64,000 bases of DNA from Chitinophaga sp. LS1 (GCF_034274695.1 NZ_CP128362.1:4342501-4406500); one strand, 5' to 3'; counted from the first letter of the stretch, positions 36,621 through 46,074 are shown. Notes: generated by a model not told the origin, from the letters alone. Translations and numbers: made by a program.

Positions 36621-37202
36621 CTAAAACCGTTTAATATTACACCCCAGCGAAGGCGTAGTATTCACCTTTGGTGATTTCTTCGCCAATAAATCATTGATCG
36701 CATTATTAAGATGCCTTGTCTTCACAGCATCCGCATTACCCGGACTATCATCAATACTGCCCTTATAAACCAGCATACCACTTTGGTTAAAAAGATAACA
36801 CTCCGGCATATGATCAGCCTGAAACGCATCTGCTATACCTGCTCCAGGATCAGCTACATAATACCAGTTGTATTGCTGAGAAAGCGCATAAGCTTTCATA
36901 GCTTCCAGCGTAGCATTGGCATTTGAGTTCACGAGCACTACCCCAACCTGGTTGGTGAGGGCATAGCGGCAAATTTCAATAGTTCTGGCTTTGTTCCTTT
37001 CAATATACGGGCAGTCATTGCCAGAAAACATGACTAACAGGCCATTGGTTTGTTTGGCTTTGTTGAGTGTAATTTCTTTTCCGGAAATGTCTTTAAGTGC
37101 CTGATCACCTTTAGGGATAGGTGCTCCTATTTCCAAAGATACTTCCCTCACCTGCATGGCGGTGAGAGCAAAGCATAGCGCTAGGTAGTGAGACTTCATC
37201 AT
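36621..37202 (-). CDS. Exported thioredoxin-fold protein with single-Cys active site
   Basis: The protein is about 193 residues from MMKSHYL; a longer form from 37235 is possible. A signal-like segment (SHYLALCFALTAMQV) precedes a redoxin/AhpC-TSA-like domain: IGAPIPKGDQALKDISGKEITL, then VMFSGNDCPYIERNKA, where a CPYI sequence replaces the usual CxxC, leaving one cysteine. The closing HMPECYLFNQSGMLVYKGSIDD matches the cis-proline/strand region of thioredoxin-like proteins. With one cysteine it may act as a peroxiredoxin-like or binding protein. Partner unknown. Confidence 0.75.
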   Translation of the reverse strand: MMKSHYLALCFALTAMQVREVSLEIGAPIPKGDQALKDISGKEITLNKAKQTNGLLVMFSGNDCPYIERNKARTIEICRYALTNQVGVVLVNSNANATLEAMKAYALSQQYNWYYVADPGAGIADAFQADHMPECYLFNQSGMLVYKGSIDDSPGNADAVKTRHLNNAINDLLAKKSPKVNTTPSLGCNIKRF

Positions 37203-37255
37203 AAATATAGGTTTACGGGGTAACAGTTGGGCCAAGATAATACTTATGTATTAAA

Positions 37256-38200
37256 TTAATTCAATCTATTGGATGAGTGGTGGGCTTCCTTTAGATACTT
37301 AATACTCGCATTGAGCTCAAAACCAATCAACAAGGTCAAGGAATTCAAATATACCGCAATCATCAATATTAACAACGTCCCAACGGACCCGTAAATCTTA
37401 TTGTAATTACTAAAGTTATTCACAAACACTGAAAAGCCAATAGTCACCAAAATCATTAAAATCGTAGCCAGGGTACTTCCGGCTGTAATAAACTTCCAAC
37501 GCTTATTCGTCGCTGGCACGAACCTGTACAACACAGACAAGATAGAATAAAAAAGGAAGATAATCAATACCCATCTTGTTGTCTCCGCCAGTGAAATAAC
37601 CGACTTGTTTTTAATGCCCAGTGTATCAAATATATAATGCAGTACAGTACCCTGCGCAATGATCAATGCCACCGTCAGCAACAGCAAAAACACCAATATT
37701 GCGGTCAGTTGCAGCGCCAGTAATCTTTTCTGCCACCACTTCCGCTTCCTGAAGCCCGATTGCTTTCTGTTGAACGAACGGGCTACTCCCATTACGGCAT
37801 TTGAAGACGCAAAAAAGCTCATCCCAAATGAGATCGACAACAACCCGTTATGATGTGTATACAGGAAGTCGTGGATCATATCACGCACTATGATGTAAGT
37901 GTTGTAATTCGGGGTCACATCCTCGGCCAGTTCATACAGGGTAGCCTCCACATTATTCATGGGGATATAAGGCACCAATGTAAACAGGAAGATAAAGAAC
38001 GGCGGTATCGCCAGCAGGAAGTTAAACGAAATGGCGGCAGCTCTTTCTCCGAGGCTTTTATTCTTGATTTCCCTGAAGAAGTAATGGATCACATCATAAA
38101 GGGGCAGGCCCTCAAAACCGGGCAATACGATCCCCTTGCTCCTGTGGATAAGGAAGCCGATAGGTTTGATTGCCAGTATGATAGATTCTATTTTTCTCAT
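37256..38200 (-). CDS. YihY/BrkB-family inner-membrane protein
   Basis: This 314-residue protein has about six transmembrane helices and the family features LGERAAAISFNFLLAIPPF (about 50-68), SNAVMGVARSFNRK and YGSVGTLLILMIAVYLNSL. YihY proteins were once labelled ribonuclease BN by mistake; their real function is unclear. It lies 18 bases downstream of mltG on the same strand, so the two probably share a transcript. Confidence 0.92.
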   Translation of the reverse strand: MRKIESIILAIKPIGFLIHRSKGIVLPGFEGLPLYDVIHYFFREIKNKSLGERAAAISFNFLLAIPPFFIFLFTLVPYIPMNNVEATLYELAEDVTPNYNTYIIVRDMIHDFLYTHHNGLLSISFGMSFFASSNAVMGVARSFNRKQSGFRKRKWWQKRLLALQLTAILVFLLLLTVALIIAQGTVLHYIFDTLGIKNKSVISLAETTRWVLIIFLFYSILSVLYRFVPATNKRWKFITAGSTLATILMILVTIGFSVFVNNFSNYNKIYGSVGTLLILMIAVYLNSLTLLIGFELNASIKYLKEAHHSSNRLN

Positions 38201-38218
38201 AGCTAAGCAGGTAGGCCA

Positions 38219-39283
38219 CTATATACCTCTTGCATTCAGGGCTGCCTGATATAAATGGGCATTTTTCATATGCTCTGCGTAGGTGGCCGCAAAAGCATGA
38301 TAACCAGAAAAATCAGATTTAGCGCAAAAATACAGGTAATCCGTCTCGGGCGTATTGAGCACTGCTTCCAGTGTTTTTACGGATGGTGTACAAATCGGAC
38401 CCGGAGGCAAACCTGCATACTTGTACGTATTATAAGGAGAATCAAATTGCAGATGTCCTTCCCTGATCCTTCTCAAAGCAAAATCCTGCAGTGCAAATTT
38501 CACAGTCGGATCGGCCTGCAGTCGCATTCCCTTTCTGAACCTGTTTAAATATACACTGGAAATCAATGGTTTTTCGTCATTCTTATTAGATTCCTCTTCT
38601 ACAATAGAAGCCAGTATGGTCACCTGGTCAATAGAAAGGTTCAAATGTTGTGCTTTCTCTTTTCTTTCTGTCGTCCAGAAGTCTTCTCTTCCTTTTTCAA
38701 TCTTCTTAAATGCATTCTCTGCAGAAGTGTTCCAGTAAAACTGGTAGGTGTTCGGCATAATGGCACACATCACTGTATTGGTATCCAGTCCATACTGCCT
38801 GAGGTACACATTGTCATTGATCAGTGCCTGGAAAGTAGCAGAATCTGCTTCGAGGTTTGCACAGATCTTATGTATCAGGTCCCGCTTTGTTCTGAGTTTG
38901 GTGATGGTGAGCACCACGGGTGTCTGACGGCCGGAGCGGAGCAGTTTTACAATTTCGAAATTGCTCATGCCCCTGTTGATCTTATACTTACCTGCCTTTA
39001 CACGGTCAGGGTATCCCAGTTCCCGTGCCACCCAGTCAAAGCTGCCACGGCTACGGATGATTTCCTGGTCCATGAGTCCATTGAGAACGTCGGTATAGGT
39101 ACTGCCAGTGCGGACATAAAAGAATTTGTTATCGCCAAATGACCGGGTATTAGGACCAAAAAGGCGATATCCAAAATAAACAAGCGTTCCGGCGGCCAGG
39201 GCAATCACGACCACCACGGCGCGTCTGATCCATAGGCTTTTATGTTGCTGTTGCTTTGATTTGCTGCTCTTTGTCTTTGCCAT
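38219..39283 (-). CDS. mltG: Endolytic murein transglycosylase
   Basis: The protein is 354 residues from MAKTKSS; an in-frame ATG 18 bases upstream is less likely. A basic N-terminus and one transmembrane helix (RAVVVVIALAAGTLVYFGY) precede the YceG-like domain. The catalytic glutamate lies in ILASIVEEESN, and the LysM-like segment is before it. The C-terminal SPYNTYKYAGLPPGPICTPS and AKSDFSGYHAFAATYAEH are highly characteristic. It cuts nascent glycan strands at the inner membrane and sets their length. Confidence 0.95.
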   Translation of the reverse strand: MAKTKSSKSKQQQHKSLWIRRAVVVVIALAAGTLVYFGYRLFGPNTRSFGDNKFFYVRTGSTYTDVLNGLMDQEIIRSRGSFDWVARELGYPDRVKAGKYKINRGMSNFEIVKLLRSGRQTPVVLTITKLRTKRDLIHKICANLEADSATFQALINDNVYLRQYGLDTNTVMCAIMPNTYQFYWNTSAENAFKKIEKGREDFWTTERKEKAQHLNLSIDQVTILASIVEEESNKNDEKPLISSVYLNRFRKGMRLQADPTVKFALQDFALRRIREGHLQFDSPYNTYKYAGLPPGPICTPSVKTLEAVLNTPETDYLYFCAKSDFSGYHAFAATYAEHMKNAHLYQAALNARGI

Positions 39284-39299
39284 AAAAAGGATAGGTAAC

Positions 39300-39326
39300 A
39301 AAAAACCTCGCTGGTTTGGCGAGGTT
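39300..39326 (-). terminator. Terminator after secG
   Basis: On the minus strand AACCTCGCC pairs with GCGAGGTT and is followed by TTTTTTG. It lies 25 bases past the secG stop and overlaps the extreme upstream start region of mltG. Confidence 0.85.
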
Positions 39327-39350
39327 CTATTAATAGCTTAGTTAGCCAGA

Positions 39351-39692
39351 TTATTTAGATTGCGGAGTAGCACCACCCTGTGGAGCAGGCAGCTGTTGCT
39401 GCTGAAGGCCACCGGAAGCTGGTACATTACGCTCGATCACTGACTTTTCCTGCTGTTTTACAGTCCCCTTTGAAATGAAGATAGAAGAGCTCATGCAAAG
39501 TACAGCAATGATAGCAGCCAGGATCCAGGTACCTTTCTCAAGTACATCGGTAGTCTGGCGCACACCCATTACCTGGTTACCAAAACCACCAAAAGAGCCG
39601 CTCAAACCGCCACCTTTTGGGTTTTGTACCAGCACAAAAAAGCCTAACAGCACGCAGGCCAGGATGATTAAAATACCGAAAATCAATAACAT
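39351..39692 (-). CDS. secG: Protein-export translocase subunit SecG
   Basis: This 113-residue protein has two transmembrane segments (about 1-22 and 53-73) separated by the diagnostic cytoplasmic loop VQNPKGGGLSGSFGGFG. The C-terminal tail is rich in glutamine and proline (about 80-113). It assists SecYE in preprotein translocation. It follows the repeat protein, lptE and the sigma-54 activator, an arrangement I know to be common in Bacteroidota. Confidence 0.95.
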   Translation of the reverse strand: MLLIFGILIILACVLLGFFVLVQNPKGGGLSGSFGGFGNQVMGVRQTTDVLEKGTWILAAIIAVLCMSSSIFISKGTVKQQEKSVIERNVPASGGLQQQQLPAPQGGATPQSK

Positions 39693-39704
39693 ATTATAAA
39701 TGTG

Positions 39705-40889
39705 TTAATTTTTGTCTGTTAGAATTTGTATTTCTTTGATCTTTTGCGCAAAATAAGCGCTTTTGGCGGGATTAAGCAAACTTAATTTTTGATATATCAG
39801 GATCGCTGTATTATACTGGCGTTGCTTCGCCCATACCTCAGCCAGCGTTTCGGTGACCATATCATTATTAAGTGTGATTGAATTCATCGCCATTTTCTCT
39901 ACAGCTTCAGATACTTCAGGATCTGCATCCTGGTAACTAATATTGATCTGCTGACGGTACCAGTCTTTACTGGCCTTATCAGCAAAGCTGCTTTTCATAT
40001 CTTTCAGCCAGGAGGTAAAACTTTTCATCTCCGCTCTGCCCTTTTCATTCAGTTCATCAGCTCTTTCAGGATCTTTCAGGCGCTTGTAGGCGAAATAATC
40101 ATCTGAAAAAAGTGGTTGGAATGTAAGGGGAGAATTATCATCCAACGCCGGCATGTTCAGCGGGAATATTTTAATTGGCTCTTCTTCAGCTGTGATGGCT
40201 ACCGGAAGGTCGGGCGCTACTATAATCGGTTCTGGTTCCATCTCTGGCTCTTCTACTTTTGTCTGTTCTGTTATTATTTCTGGTTCCGGCTCTGGTACTT
40301 CTTCTGTAACTGTCACATTATCAGGTGTCACGGTGAGCTCGTCATCAGCAATAAATGTCGTTATTTCTTCTTCTATAGGAGCATCGTATGGTGCGGTTTT
40401 CTGCTCAGGCGCTTCGTAAGCCGCTTCCTGCTCAGGCGCTTCATACCCCCTTGTCTCGTAAGTCGCTTTCTGCTCAGGCGCCTCATAACCCCCTGTCTCA
40501 TAAGCCGCTTCCTGCTCAGGCGCTTCATAACCCCTTGTCTCGTAAGTCGCTTTCTGCTCAGGCGCTTCATAACCCCCTGCCTCATACCCCGTTTCCTGCT
40601 CAGGCTCCTCATTTATCGAAGTTACCGGCTCTACTACCACAGGTGCTGCCACTGCCTCATCCGTAGTAATAAACCGATAGAAATAATGCATGTTATTGCT
40701 GAACTGCTGTGCCTTCTTTACAGCCGGCGCCAGCAGGTTTTTTTGTTCGCTATACTGTTTCCTGGCTAATAATAGCCTGGCCGCCGTAAAGTATGGATAT
40801 TGTGAAATAACCCAATCTATATCCGGCTCGTTTACCTGCTTAATATCAGGCGTTTGGAAAATATGTTGAATGATCCTGTTTGCGGTCAT
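39705..40889 (-). CDS. Conserved cytoplasmic protein with 14-residue repeat insert
   Basis: This 394-residue protein shows no signal peptide. Residues about 1-75 (DWVISQYPYFTAARLLLARK) and about 230-394, including SFTSWLKDM and a TPR-like end (ETLAEVWAKQRQYNTAILIYQKLSLLNP, broken here for reading), are the conserved ends known from the lptE-secG neighbourhood. The middle (about 78-225) is acidic, proline-rich and disordered-looking, and contains about five near-identical copies of a 14-residue unit YEAPEQ[KE]A[TA]YET[RG]G. Function unknown; it could be an envelope-stress or scaffold protein encoded with SecG. Confidence 0.75.
   Translation of the reverse strand: MTANRIIQHIFQTPDIKQVNEPDIDWVISQYPYFTAARLLLARKQYSEQKNLLAPAVKKAQQFSNNMHYFYRFITTDEAVAAPVVVEPVTSINEEPEQETGYEAGGYEAPEQKATYETRGYEAPEQEAAYETGGYEAPEQKATYETRGYEAPEQEAAYEAPEQKTAPYDAPIEEEITTFIADDELTVTPDNVTVTEEVPEPEPEIITEQTKVEEPEMEPEPIIVAPDLPVAITAEEEPIKIFPLNMPALDDNSPLTFQPLFSDDYFAYKRLKDPERADELNEKGRAEMKSFTSWLKDMKSSFADKASKDWYRQQINISYQDADPEVSEAVEKMAMNSITLNNDMVTETLAEVWAKQRQYNTAILIYQKLSLLNPAKSAYFAQKIKEIQILTDKN
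40389..40598 (-). repeat. 42-bp in-frame tandem repeat
   Basis: The minus-strand sequence repeats a 42-bp unit encoding YEAPEQ[KE]A[TA]YET[RG]G, alternating K-AT-R and E-AA-G versions, so the higher-order period is 84 bp. The last copy is truncated. The copies are nearly identical at DNA level, so recent copy-number change is likely. Confidence 0.9.
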
Positions 40890-40934
40890 ATAGCTGCTAA
40901 AGTATGAAAAAAATTTAAATACGAAAGCTACATT

Positions 40935-41450
40935 TTACCAGTTTGCAAAGGCCTTATTAAAAATATCATCCACGACCTGGGGGAGAATTGTATTTTCTAA
41001 CAGGCTGTTTTCCACTGAACTGGGCAACTGCGTGGCCGAGAAGTCAGCAGATCGGGTAAAGGCCTGGGTCCATCCTTTCTTATCGCCCACTCTCTTTACA
41101 AAAGTGATACTGATGGTCACTGTCAAACGGGATGTCGCCGCCTTATCCACATTGGTTACTGCCGCATTGCTGAAAGCATACCCCGTAATAGCTCCTTTGA
41201 ACTCATAGTCGGTATTGTCTTCATTCACCTGTACCAGCCTTGTTTGTGAAGTGACTTTCGTTCTCAGTTTTTCAGTTACGTTCTGGCTCAGGGTTGGGTT
41301 ATTAATTGGCGCCCTGTTATCAATGAACCGTACATTCACTGTTTTTGCCCCCTGATCTATACTGGCGCCGTTGGCGGAGTATTTAACGGAGCATCCACCT
41401 ATCATCAGCAACAGGCTGATGGCCATTATCCCCTGAAATAATCTGGTCAT
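40935..41450 (-). CDS. lptE: LPS-assembly lipoprotein LptE-like
   Basis: This 171-residue protein has a lipoprotein signal with C20 (MIGGC) and the LptE-like core: VKYSANGASIDQGAKTVNV, NPTLSQNVTEKLRTKV and a conserved ending DDIFNKAF. It would sit at the outer membrane with LptD to insert lipopolysaccharide. It begins 9 bases after the sigma-54 activator gene stop. Confidence 0.88.
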   Translation of the reverse strand: MTRLFQGIMAISLLLMIGGCSVKYSANGASIDQGAKTVNVRFIDNRAPINNPTLSQNVTEKLRTKVTSQTRLVQVNEDNTDYEFKGAITGYAFSNAAVTNVDKAATSRLTVTISITFVKRVGDKKGWTQAFTRSADFSATQLPSSVENSLLENTILPQVVDDIFNKAFANW

Positions 41451-41459
41451 TGCAATACT

Positions 41460-42716
41460 TTATTCGTTAATGTTGTATTCTTTCAGTTTTCTATACAATG
41501 TTCTCTCCGAAATGCCCAGATCAAGCGCGGCATCTTTTCTTTTGCCCTTGTGTTTTTTCAGCGCTTTTACAATTAGTTCCTTCTCCTTGTCGGCAATAGA
41601 CAGTGTCTCTTCTACTTCTTCGTGGTGGTCTATCTTATTATTGTCCTGTAGGATGATCGGTTGTTGCGGTGCAGCAATCGCCGTAGATGTCATATTCGTA
41701 TTCACCTCCTGCTGAGTATGAAAATTGTGTAGCACATGACTATCCTGGTAATTGGACGGGGCACTATGCGCCAGATTAGGATTCTGCAGTACTTCGAAGA
41801 ACATCTTCTTTAGTTCTGTCACATCCTTCTTCATGTCGAAAAACAACTTGTAGAGAATATCCCTTTCGTTCGAAAAATCACCGTTAGCCTTGGCCTGTGG
41901 TGCTGCCAGCATAGGCAGACGAGGCGTTTCCGGTACTTCTGGCAGGAATCTTCTCAGTTCCTGAACGTTGATCAGTTTATCATGCGCCAGTACGGATATC
42001 TGTTCCGCCATATTTTTCAGTTCACGTACATTCCCTCTCCACGGATAATTGACAAGGATATTACGTGATTCATCATCCAGCTGGATAGAAGTGGTCTTAT
42101 ATTTTTCGGCAAAGTCAAGGCAAAATTTGCGGAACAACAGGGGAATGTCTTCCTTCCTGTCACGTAGCGAGGGTACCCGGATAGGCACGGTATTCAGACG
42201 GTAGTACAGGTCTTCCCTGAACTTTCCATCCTGGGTATGATCCAGCAGATCGCGGTTGGTAGCCGTGATCACACGTACATCTGTTTTTTGCACTTTGGAG
42301 GAACCTACCCTGATGAATTCACCTGTTTCCAGTACACGGAGCAGGCGGGCCTGTGTGCCTAATGGCATTTCGCCGATTTCATCGAGGAAGATGGTACCAC
42401 CGCTTACGGTTTCAAAGTAACCTTTACGGCTATCGACAGCGCCTGTAAATGATCCTTTTTCATGTCCGAACAATTCGGAATCGATTGTTCCTTCGGGTAT
42501 AGCTCCGCAGTTGACCGCAATGAAAGGGTTATGTTTACGTGCACTTAATGAGTGGATGATATTGGAAAACACTTCTTTACCAACGCCGCTTTCCCCGACT
42601 ATCAATACCGTCAGGTCTGTATTGGCCACCTGGGCGGCCACCTGTAAGGCGTAGTTGAGTACCGGTGAATTTCCTATAATGCCAAACCTGTTTTTAATGG
42701 ACTGTATGTTATCCAT
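41460..42716 (-). CDS. Sigma-54-dependent transcriptional activator without receiver domain
   Basis: This 418-residue protein starts directly with the AAA+ domain: Walker A GESGVGKE (41-48), the sigma-54 contact loop GSFTGA (88-93, with Ser in place of the classical Ala), Walker B GTIFLDE (about 107-113) and ATNRDL. A linker of about 110 residues precedes a Fis-type helix-turn-helix at the C-terminus (ALKKHKGKRKDAALDLGIS). There is no regulatory N-domain, so activity is probably set by other means. It heads the lptE/secG group, and its own expression start is likely near 42760. Confidence 0.95.
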   Translation of the reverse strand: MDNIQSIKNRFGIIGNSPVLNYALQVAAQVANTDLTVLIVGESGVGKEVFSNIIHSLSARKHNPFIAVNCGAIPEGTIDSELFGHEKGSFTGAVDSRKGYFETVSGGTIFLDEIGEMPLGTQARLLRVLETGEFIRVGSSKVQKTDVRVITATNRDLLDHTQDGKFREDLYYRLNTVPIRVPSLRDRKEDIPLLFRKFCLDFAEKYKTTSIQLDDESRNILVNYPWRGNVRELKNMAEQISVLAHDKLINVQELRRFLPEVPETPRLPMLAAPQAKANGDFSNERDILYKLFFDMKKDVTELKKMFFEVLQNPNLAHSAPSNYQDSHVLHNFHTQQEVNTNMTSTAIAAPQQPIILQDNNKIDHHEEVEETLSIADKEKELIVKALKKHKGKRKDAALDLGISERTLYRKLKEYNINE

Positions 42717-42775
42717 ATCCTTAATTTACGGGGCTGAGGGTATCAGTCCCGGCTGTGATCCAATTTATTTTCTTC

Positions 42776-44197
42776 TTATGCTTTTCCTGTAGCGGTACCA
42801 ATCAGGGTGCCGGAGGTACAACTGTCTACTTTCACCCAAACGTAGTCACATTTCTGGAAATTTTCTTTAGGAAAAACAATCACCTTGTTATGGCTGGTTC
42901 TTCCAAACAGATGGTCTGCTGACCTTTTGGAAGTACCCTCTACCAGCACTTTGAAGGTCTTGCCCACATCCTGCTGCATACTAGCCAGGGATTGTCCCCT
43001 GTGCAGTTCCACTACTTCAGCCAGTCTTCTCTTCTTTACATCTTCCGGCACATCGTCCTGGTAACGGCGGGCGGCCAGGGTACCCGGGCGCTCGGAGTAG
43101 AAGAACATATATGCGAGATCATAACGGGAATACGCCATTACATCCATGGTGTCCTGGTGATCTTCTTCCGTTTCTGTGCAGAAACCGGTGATGACATCGG
43201 TAGAAATGCCACAGTCGGGGAGTATTTCGCGGATGCGGTCTACTTTTTTCATGTACCACTCACGGGTATAAGTACGGTTCATGAGCTGCAATATCCTGTT
43301 GCTACCGCTTTGAACCGGCAGGTGAATGTAATTGCAGATGTTTTCATACTTCGCCATAATGTGCAGCACTTCGTCCGTAATATCTTTCGGATGTGAGGTG
43401 CTGAAGCGAACCCGGAGGAGTGGACTGATCTGCGCTACTTTTTCCATCAGGTTGGCAAAAGTTACGGTTTCAGCATCGTTCACAGGGTTTACCCAGTAGT
43501 AGGAGTCTACGTTCTGACCCAGCAGGGTCACTTCACGATAACCTCTTTCAAAGAGGTCAGTAGCTTCCTGGAGAATAGAGCGGTAGTCACGGCTGCGTTC
43601 ACGACCACGTGTAAAAGGTACTACGCAGAAGGAGCACATATTATTACAACCACGCATGATGGATACAAAGGCAGTTACGCCATTCGAATCAAGTCTTACA
43701 GGGCTGATGTCGTCGTAAGTTTCCTCACGGCTCAGCAGTACATTCACTGCTTTCTGGCCGGTTTCGGCTTCTTCTATGAGGGCAGGGAGGGTACGGTAGG
43801 CATCCGGCCCAACGACCATGTCTACCAGTTTTTCTTCTTCTAACAGTTTGGCTTTCAGTCTTTCTGCCATGCAGCCAAGTACACCTACCAGGAGTTCAGG
43901 ATTACGCTGCTTTACTTTCTGGAACTCGGTGAGCCTTTTACGCACAGTCGTTTCCGCTTTTTCCCTGATGGAACAGGTATTGAGCAGCACCAGGCTGGCC
44001 TCTTCCACATTGCGGGTAGGGCCGAAACCTTCTTCTTTCAGGATGGAAGCTACGATTTCACTATCGTTGAAGTTCATCTGGCAACCATAACTTTCTATGT
44101 AGAATTTCTTGGTATAAGTCTGAATATCTGCAGCCTCAGGAGCGAGAGCCTCGCCCTGCCGGTTTTCGTCATGCACTTTTGTTACCTGATCCAGCAT
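42776..44197 (-). CDS. miaB: tRNA-2-methylthio-N6-dimethylallyladenosine synthase
   Basis: This 473-residue radical-SAM enzyme methylthiolates A37 of tRNAs reading UNN codons. N-terminal MTTase domain cysteines C39, C75 and C109 bind the auxiliary cluster; C184, C188 and C191 ([12 protein letters not shown]) form the radical-SAM cluster; a TRAM domain (about 405-470) closes the protein. An extra N-terminal stretch of about 30 residues before [10 protein letters not shown] is not typical; the start could lie further in, but no better ATG exists there. Confidence 0.96.
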   Translation of the reverse strand: MLDQVTKVHDENRQGEALAPEAADIQTYTKKFYIESYGCQMNFNDSEIVASILKEEGFGPTRNVEEASLVLLNTCSIREKAETTVRKRLTEFQKVKQRNPELLVGVLGCMAERLKAKLLEEEKLVDMVVGPDAYRTLPALIEEAETGQKAVNVLLSREETYDDISPVRLDSNGVTAFVSIMRGCNNMCSFCVVPFTRGRERSRDYRSILQEATDLFERGYREVTLLGQNVDSYYWVNPVNDAETVTFANLMEKVAQISPLLRVRFSTSHPKDITDEVLHIMAKYENICNYIHLPVQSGSNRILQLMNRTYTREWYMKKVDRIREILPDCGISTDVITGFCTETEEDHQDTMDVMAYSRYDLAYMFFYSERPGTLAARRYQDDVPEDVKKRRLAEVVELHRGQSLASMQQDVGKTFKVLVEGTSKRSADHLFGRTSHNKVIVFPKENFQKCDYVWVKVDSCTSGTLIGTATGKA

Positions 44198-44212
44198 TCT
44201 TTTCTTATCATT

Positions 44213-44881
44213 TTAGGATAGCAAAACTAAGCAATAAAATCCGAAAATGACAGAATGGCATGGATGAGTCAATATAAACTTCATGAGAGCCGCCGGGGTC
44301 TTGAGTTGAAGTTTTTTCATAATATTTTTCCGGTGGGTTTCAATGGTATATATACTAAGGTGTAGGTGGTCGGCCACCTGTTGATTGGTGTGTTGGCTGC
44401 TAATGAGCTGGAGAATTTCTTTTTCCCTGCGGGTGAGGTTAAATTGTTGCAAAAAGGCGTTGTCGGTTTCGAAGTTCTGAACGGGGAGGTGGGGGCGGAA
44501 AGGGAAGCTGGTCTGCCCTGAATTCACGAGGTGAATGGTGTGGTAAAGGTCGTTGGCATTACAATCTTTCAGCAGGTAACCCCGGGCGCCGGCCTGCATG
44601 GCTTCGGCAATGAGGTAGGCGTCGTTGTACCCGCTTAGAATGATCACTTTTACTTTAGGATACCGGTCCCTGATTAGCCGGGTGGCATCCAGACCGTTCA
44701 TGACAGGCATATTCACGTCTATCAGTACAATGTCGGGAAGCTGCAGGCAGAGCAGGTCCAGCAATTCCTGGCCATTGGTGGCAATATGGGTGACCCTGAT
44801 GTCAGGGTCGGCACTTAAGAGGGAGCGGATTCCGGTGGTAAAAAGCCGGTGATCATCCGCCAGCATGATGTTAACAGGCAT
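44213..44881 (-). CDS. NarL/FixJ-type response regulator
   Basis: The protein is 222 residues: receiver domain (about 1-120) with D9/D10, phospho-acceptor D55 in VLIDVNMP and K105; LuxR-type helix-turn-helix (about 148-205) with LTRREKEILQLISS and HLSIYTIETHRKNIMKKL. The last 15 residues are unusually hydrophobic (HSVIFGFYCLVLLS). It overlaps the upstream kinase gene by 11 bases and is its obvious partner. Target genes are not indicated by context. Confidence 0.95.
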   Translation of the reverse strand: MPVNIMLADDHRLFTTGIRSLLSADPDIRVTHIATNGQELLDLLCLQLPDIVLIDVNMPVMNGLDATRLIRDRYPKVKVIILSGYNDAYLIAEAMQAGARGYLLKDCNANDLYHTIHLVNSGQTSFPFRPHLPVQNFETDNAFLQQFNLTRREKEILQLISSQHTNQQVADHLHLSIYTIETHRKNIMKKLQLKTPAALMKFILTHPCHSVIFGFYCLVLLS

Positions 44882-45698
44882 GTTCGCAGCTTACAGGTAT
44901 ATGAATGATGATGGTAGTACCACATCTTCCGCTGTCTGTGTGAATATTTCCTCCCAGTGATCTGACCCGTGTATGCACACTGATCAAACCGATACCCTGA
45001 TGAGTAGCCGTAGAAAACCCGATACCATTATCTTCAACCATAATTTCGAGGTAAGTAGGGCAGAAGAGTACCTGTATGGTGGCTTCCGATGCCTTTGCAT
45101 GCCTGATAATGTTGTGTGTGAGTTCCATGACAATGCGGTAAAGTAGTAATTCCTGCCTGGTGGTAAAGTGACGCTGATAGGCGTTGCAATAATAATGGAA
45201 GGCGATCGTGTTCTGGGAATCGAGGGAAGAAAAATACGATTGCAATATAGACGTAAAGGGAGTGGTTTCGAAATGAGGGGGAATGAGGTTGTGTGTGGCC
45301 CTCCGTACATTCTGACTGGTCTGGTCTACCAGTTCCAGTAGCGTAGTGGCACGTTGTTCATCGTGTGCAGAGCTGTAGTGCAGGCTTTGGAGGTTGATTC
45401 TGATAGCTGCGAGACTACTGCCTATTTCATCGTGCAGGTCAGCGGCAATACGGCGGCGTTCAGCTTCCTGGATGTTCTGTTCAAGTTCCTGTTGTTCATG
45501 AATGCGGTTGAGTAGAAGAGATTCTTTCTTTTTGTAACTTTCAATTTTGTACAGCAGGAGGATCAATACAAAAATGAAACTCCATATGCCTAGTAAAGGC
45601 AGCAAACCGGTAACATCCCCTGACTTATACTCAAAAAAATGCATGGCCGCCTGTAGCGGTGTTGAGGGGATAAAGTGCGTGAACAGATGAGTGCTCAT
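44871..45698 (-). CDS. NarL-type sensor histidine kinase (HisKA_3)
   Basis: The protein is 275 residues with a single transmembrane helix (about 31-50), a short coiled linker, the HisKA_3 dimerisation domain with phosphorylated H89 in AADLHDEIGSSLAAIR, and a HATPase_c domain with the N-box MELTHNIIRHAKAS and G1 box VEDNGIGF. It has no extracellular sensor domain, so it may respond to membrane or cytoplasmic cues. It is co-translated with the response regulator. Confidence 0.95.
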   Translation of the reverse strand: MSTHLFTHFIPSTPLQAAMHFFEYKSGDVTGLLPLLGIWSFIFVLILLLYKIESYKKKESLLLNRIHEQQELEQNIQEAERRRIAADLHDEIGSSLAAIRINLQSLHYSSAHDEQRATTLLELVDQTSQNVRRATHNLIPPHFETTPFTSILQSYFSSLDSQNTIAFHYYCNAYQRHFTTRQELLLYRIVMELTHNIIRHAKASEATIQVLFCPTYLEIMVEDNGIGFSTATHQGIGLISVHTRVRSLGGNIHTDSGRCGTTIIIHIPVSCEHAC

Positions 45699-45962
45699 AG
45701 TTACAGAGAATAAAGGGGTCAGATCCTGTTAATTATGAGAGAAGTAGAAAAGTTTGTCCCAAATCCACTACAATTCTAATGAAAAAAAGGGTTGCAACAT
45801 TGGATTGGATAAAAATAATTTTCAAGTGGTCAGCTATGTGGGATTGTTTATATTTATTGAAATAATCAAGTAAGGAATAAATGATAATGTAACAATGCCC
45901 GGTTCAGATGGCATAAGGTACTTACGTGGGCCGGACGGTTCAGGAACATCTTTAACCATATT
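45699..45962. other. Intergenic stretch, no intact gene
   Basis: AT-rich sequence upstream of the kinase gene. The kinase promoter must be here. Reading frames are short and I recognise nothing until the AraC-like remnant starting near 45903-45963. Confidence 0.4.
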
Positions 45963-46049
45963 ATTACCACCGGGACGACTTATGCAACGGGGTATACTTC
46001 TGAATGGCATTACCATGCGAATCCGCATTTTTCACATATAATTTTCTCA
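45963..46049 (+). pseudogene. Remnant of an AraC-type cupin domain
   Basis: Without a start codon, the plus strand encodes TTGTTYATGYTSEWHYHANP followed by HFSHIIFS. The WHYHxNPHF pattern is the histidine cluster of the N-terminal cupin of AraC-type regulators. In frame, the sequence is open from about 45887 and then runs into the unrelated acetyltransferase region, so a full regulator is not encoded. This is a fragment left by deletion. Confidence 0.45.
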
Positions 46050-46062
46050 CCCCATCCTTCCA

Positions 46063-46070
46063 TACCTTTG
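46063..46070 (+). promoter_or_regulatory. -7 box directly upstream of the acetyltransferase ATG
   Basis: TACCTTTG is an exact TAnnTTTG match and is separated from the ATG at 46075 by only CAAT. Transcription would start at or next to the start codon, giving a leaderless mRNA. Confidence 0.6.
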
Positions 46071-46074
46071 CAAT

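Noticed and set aside
40373..40612. Plus- and minus-strand frames over the 42-bp repeat as separate arginine-rich genes
   Set aside because: They are shadows of the tandem repeat inside the intact 394-residue gene, which has conserved ends.
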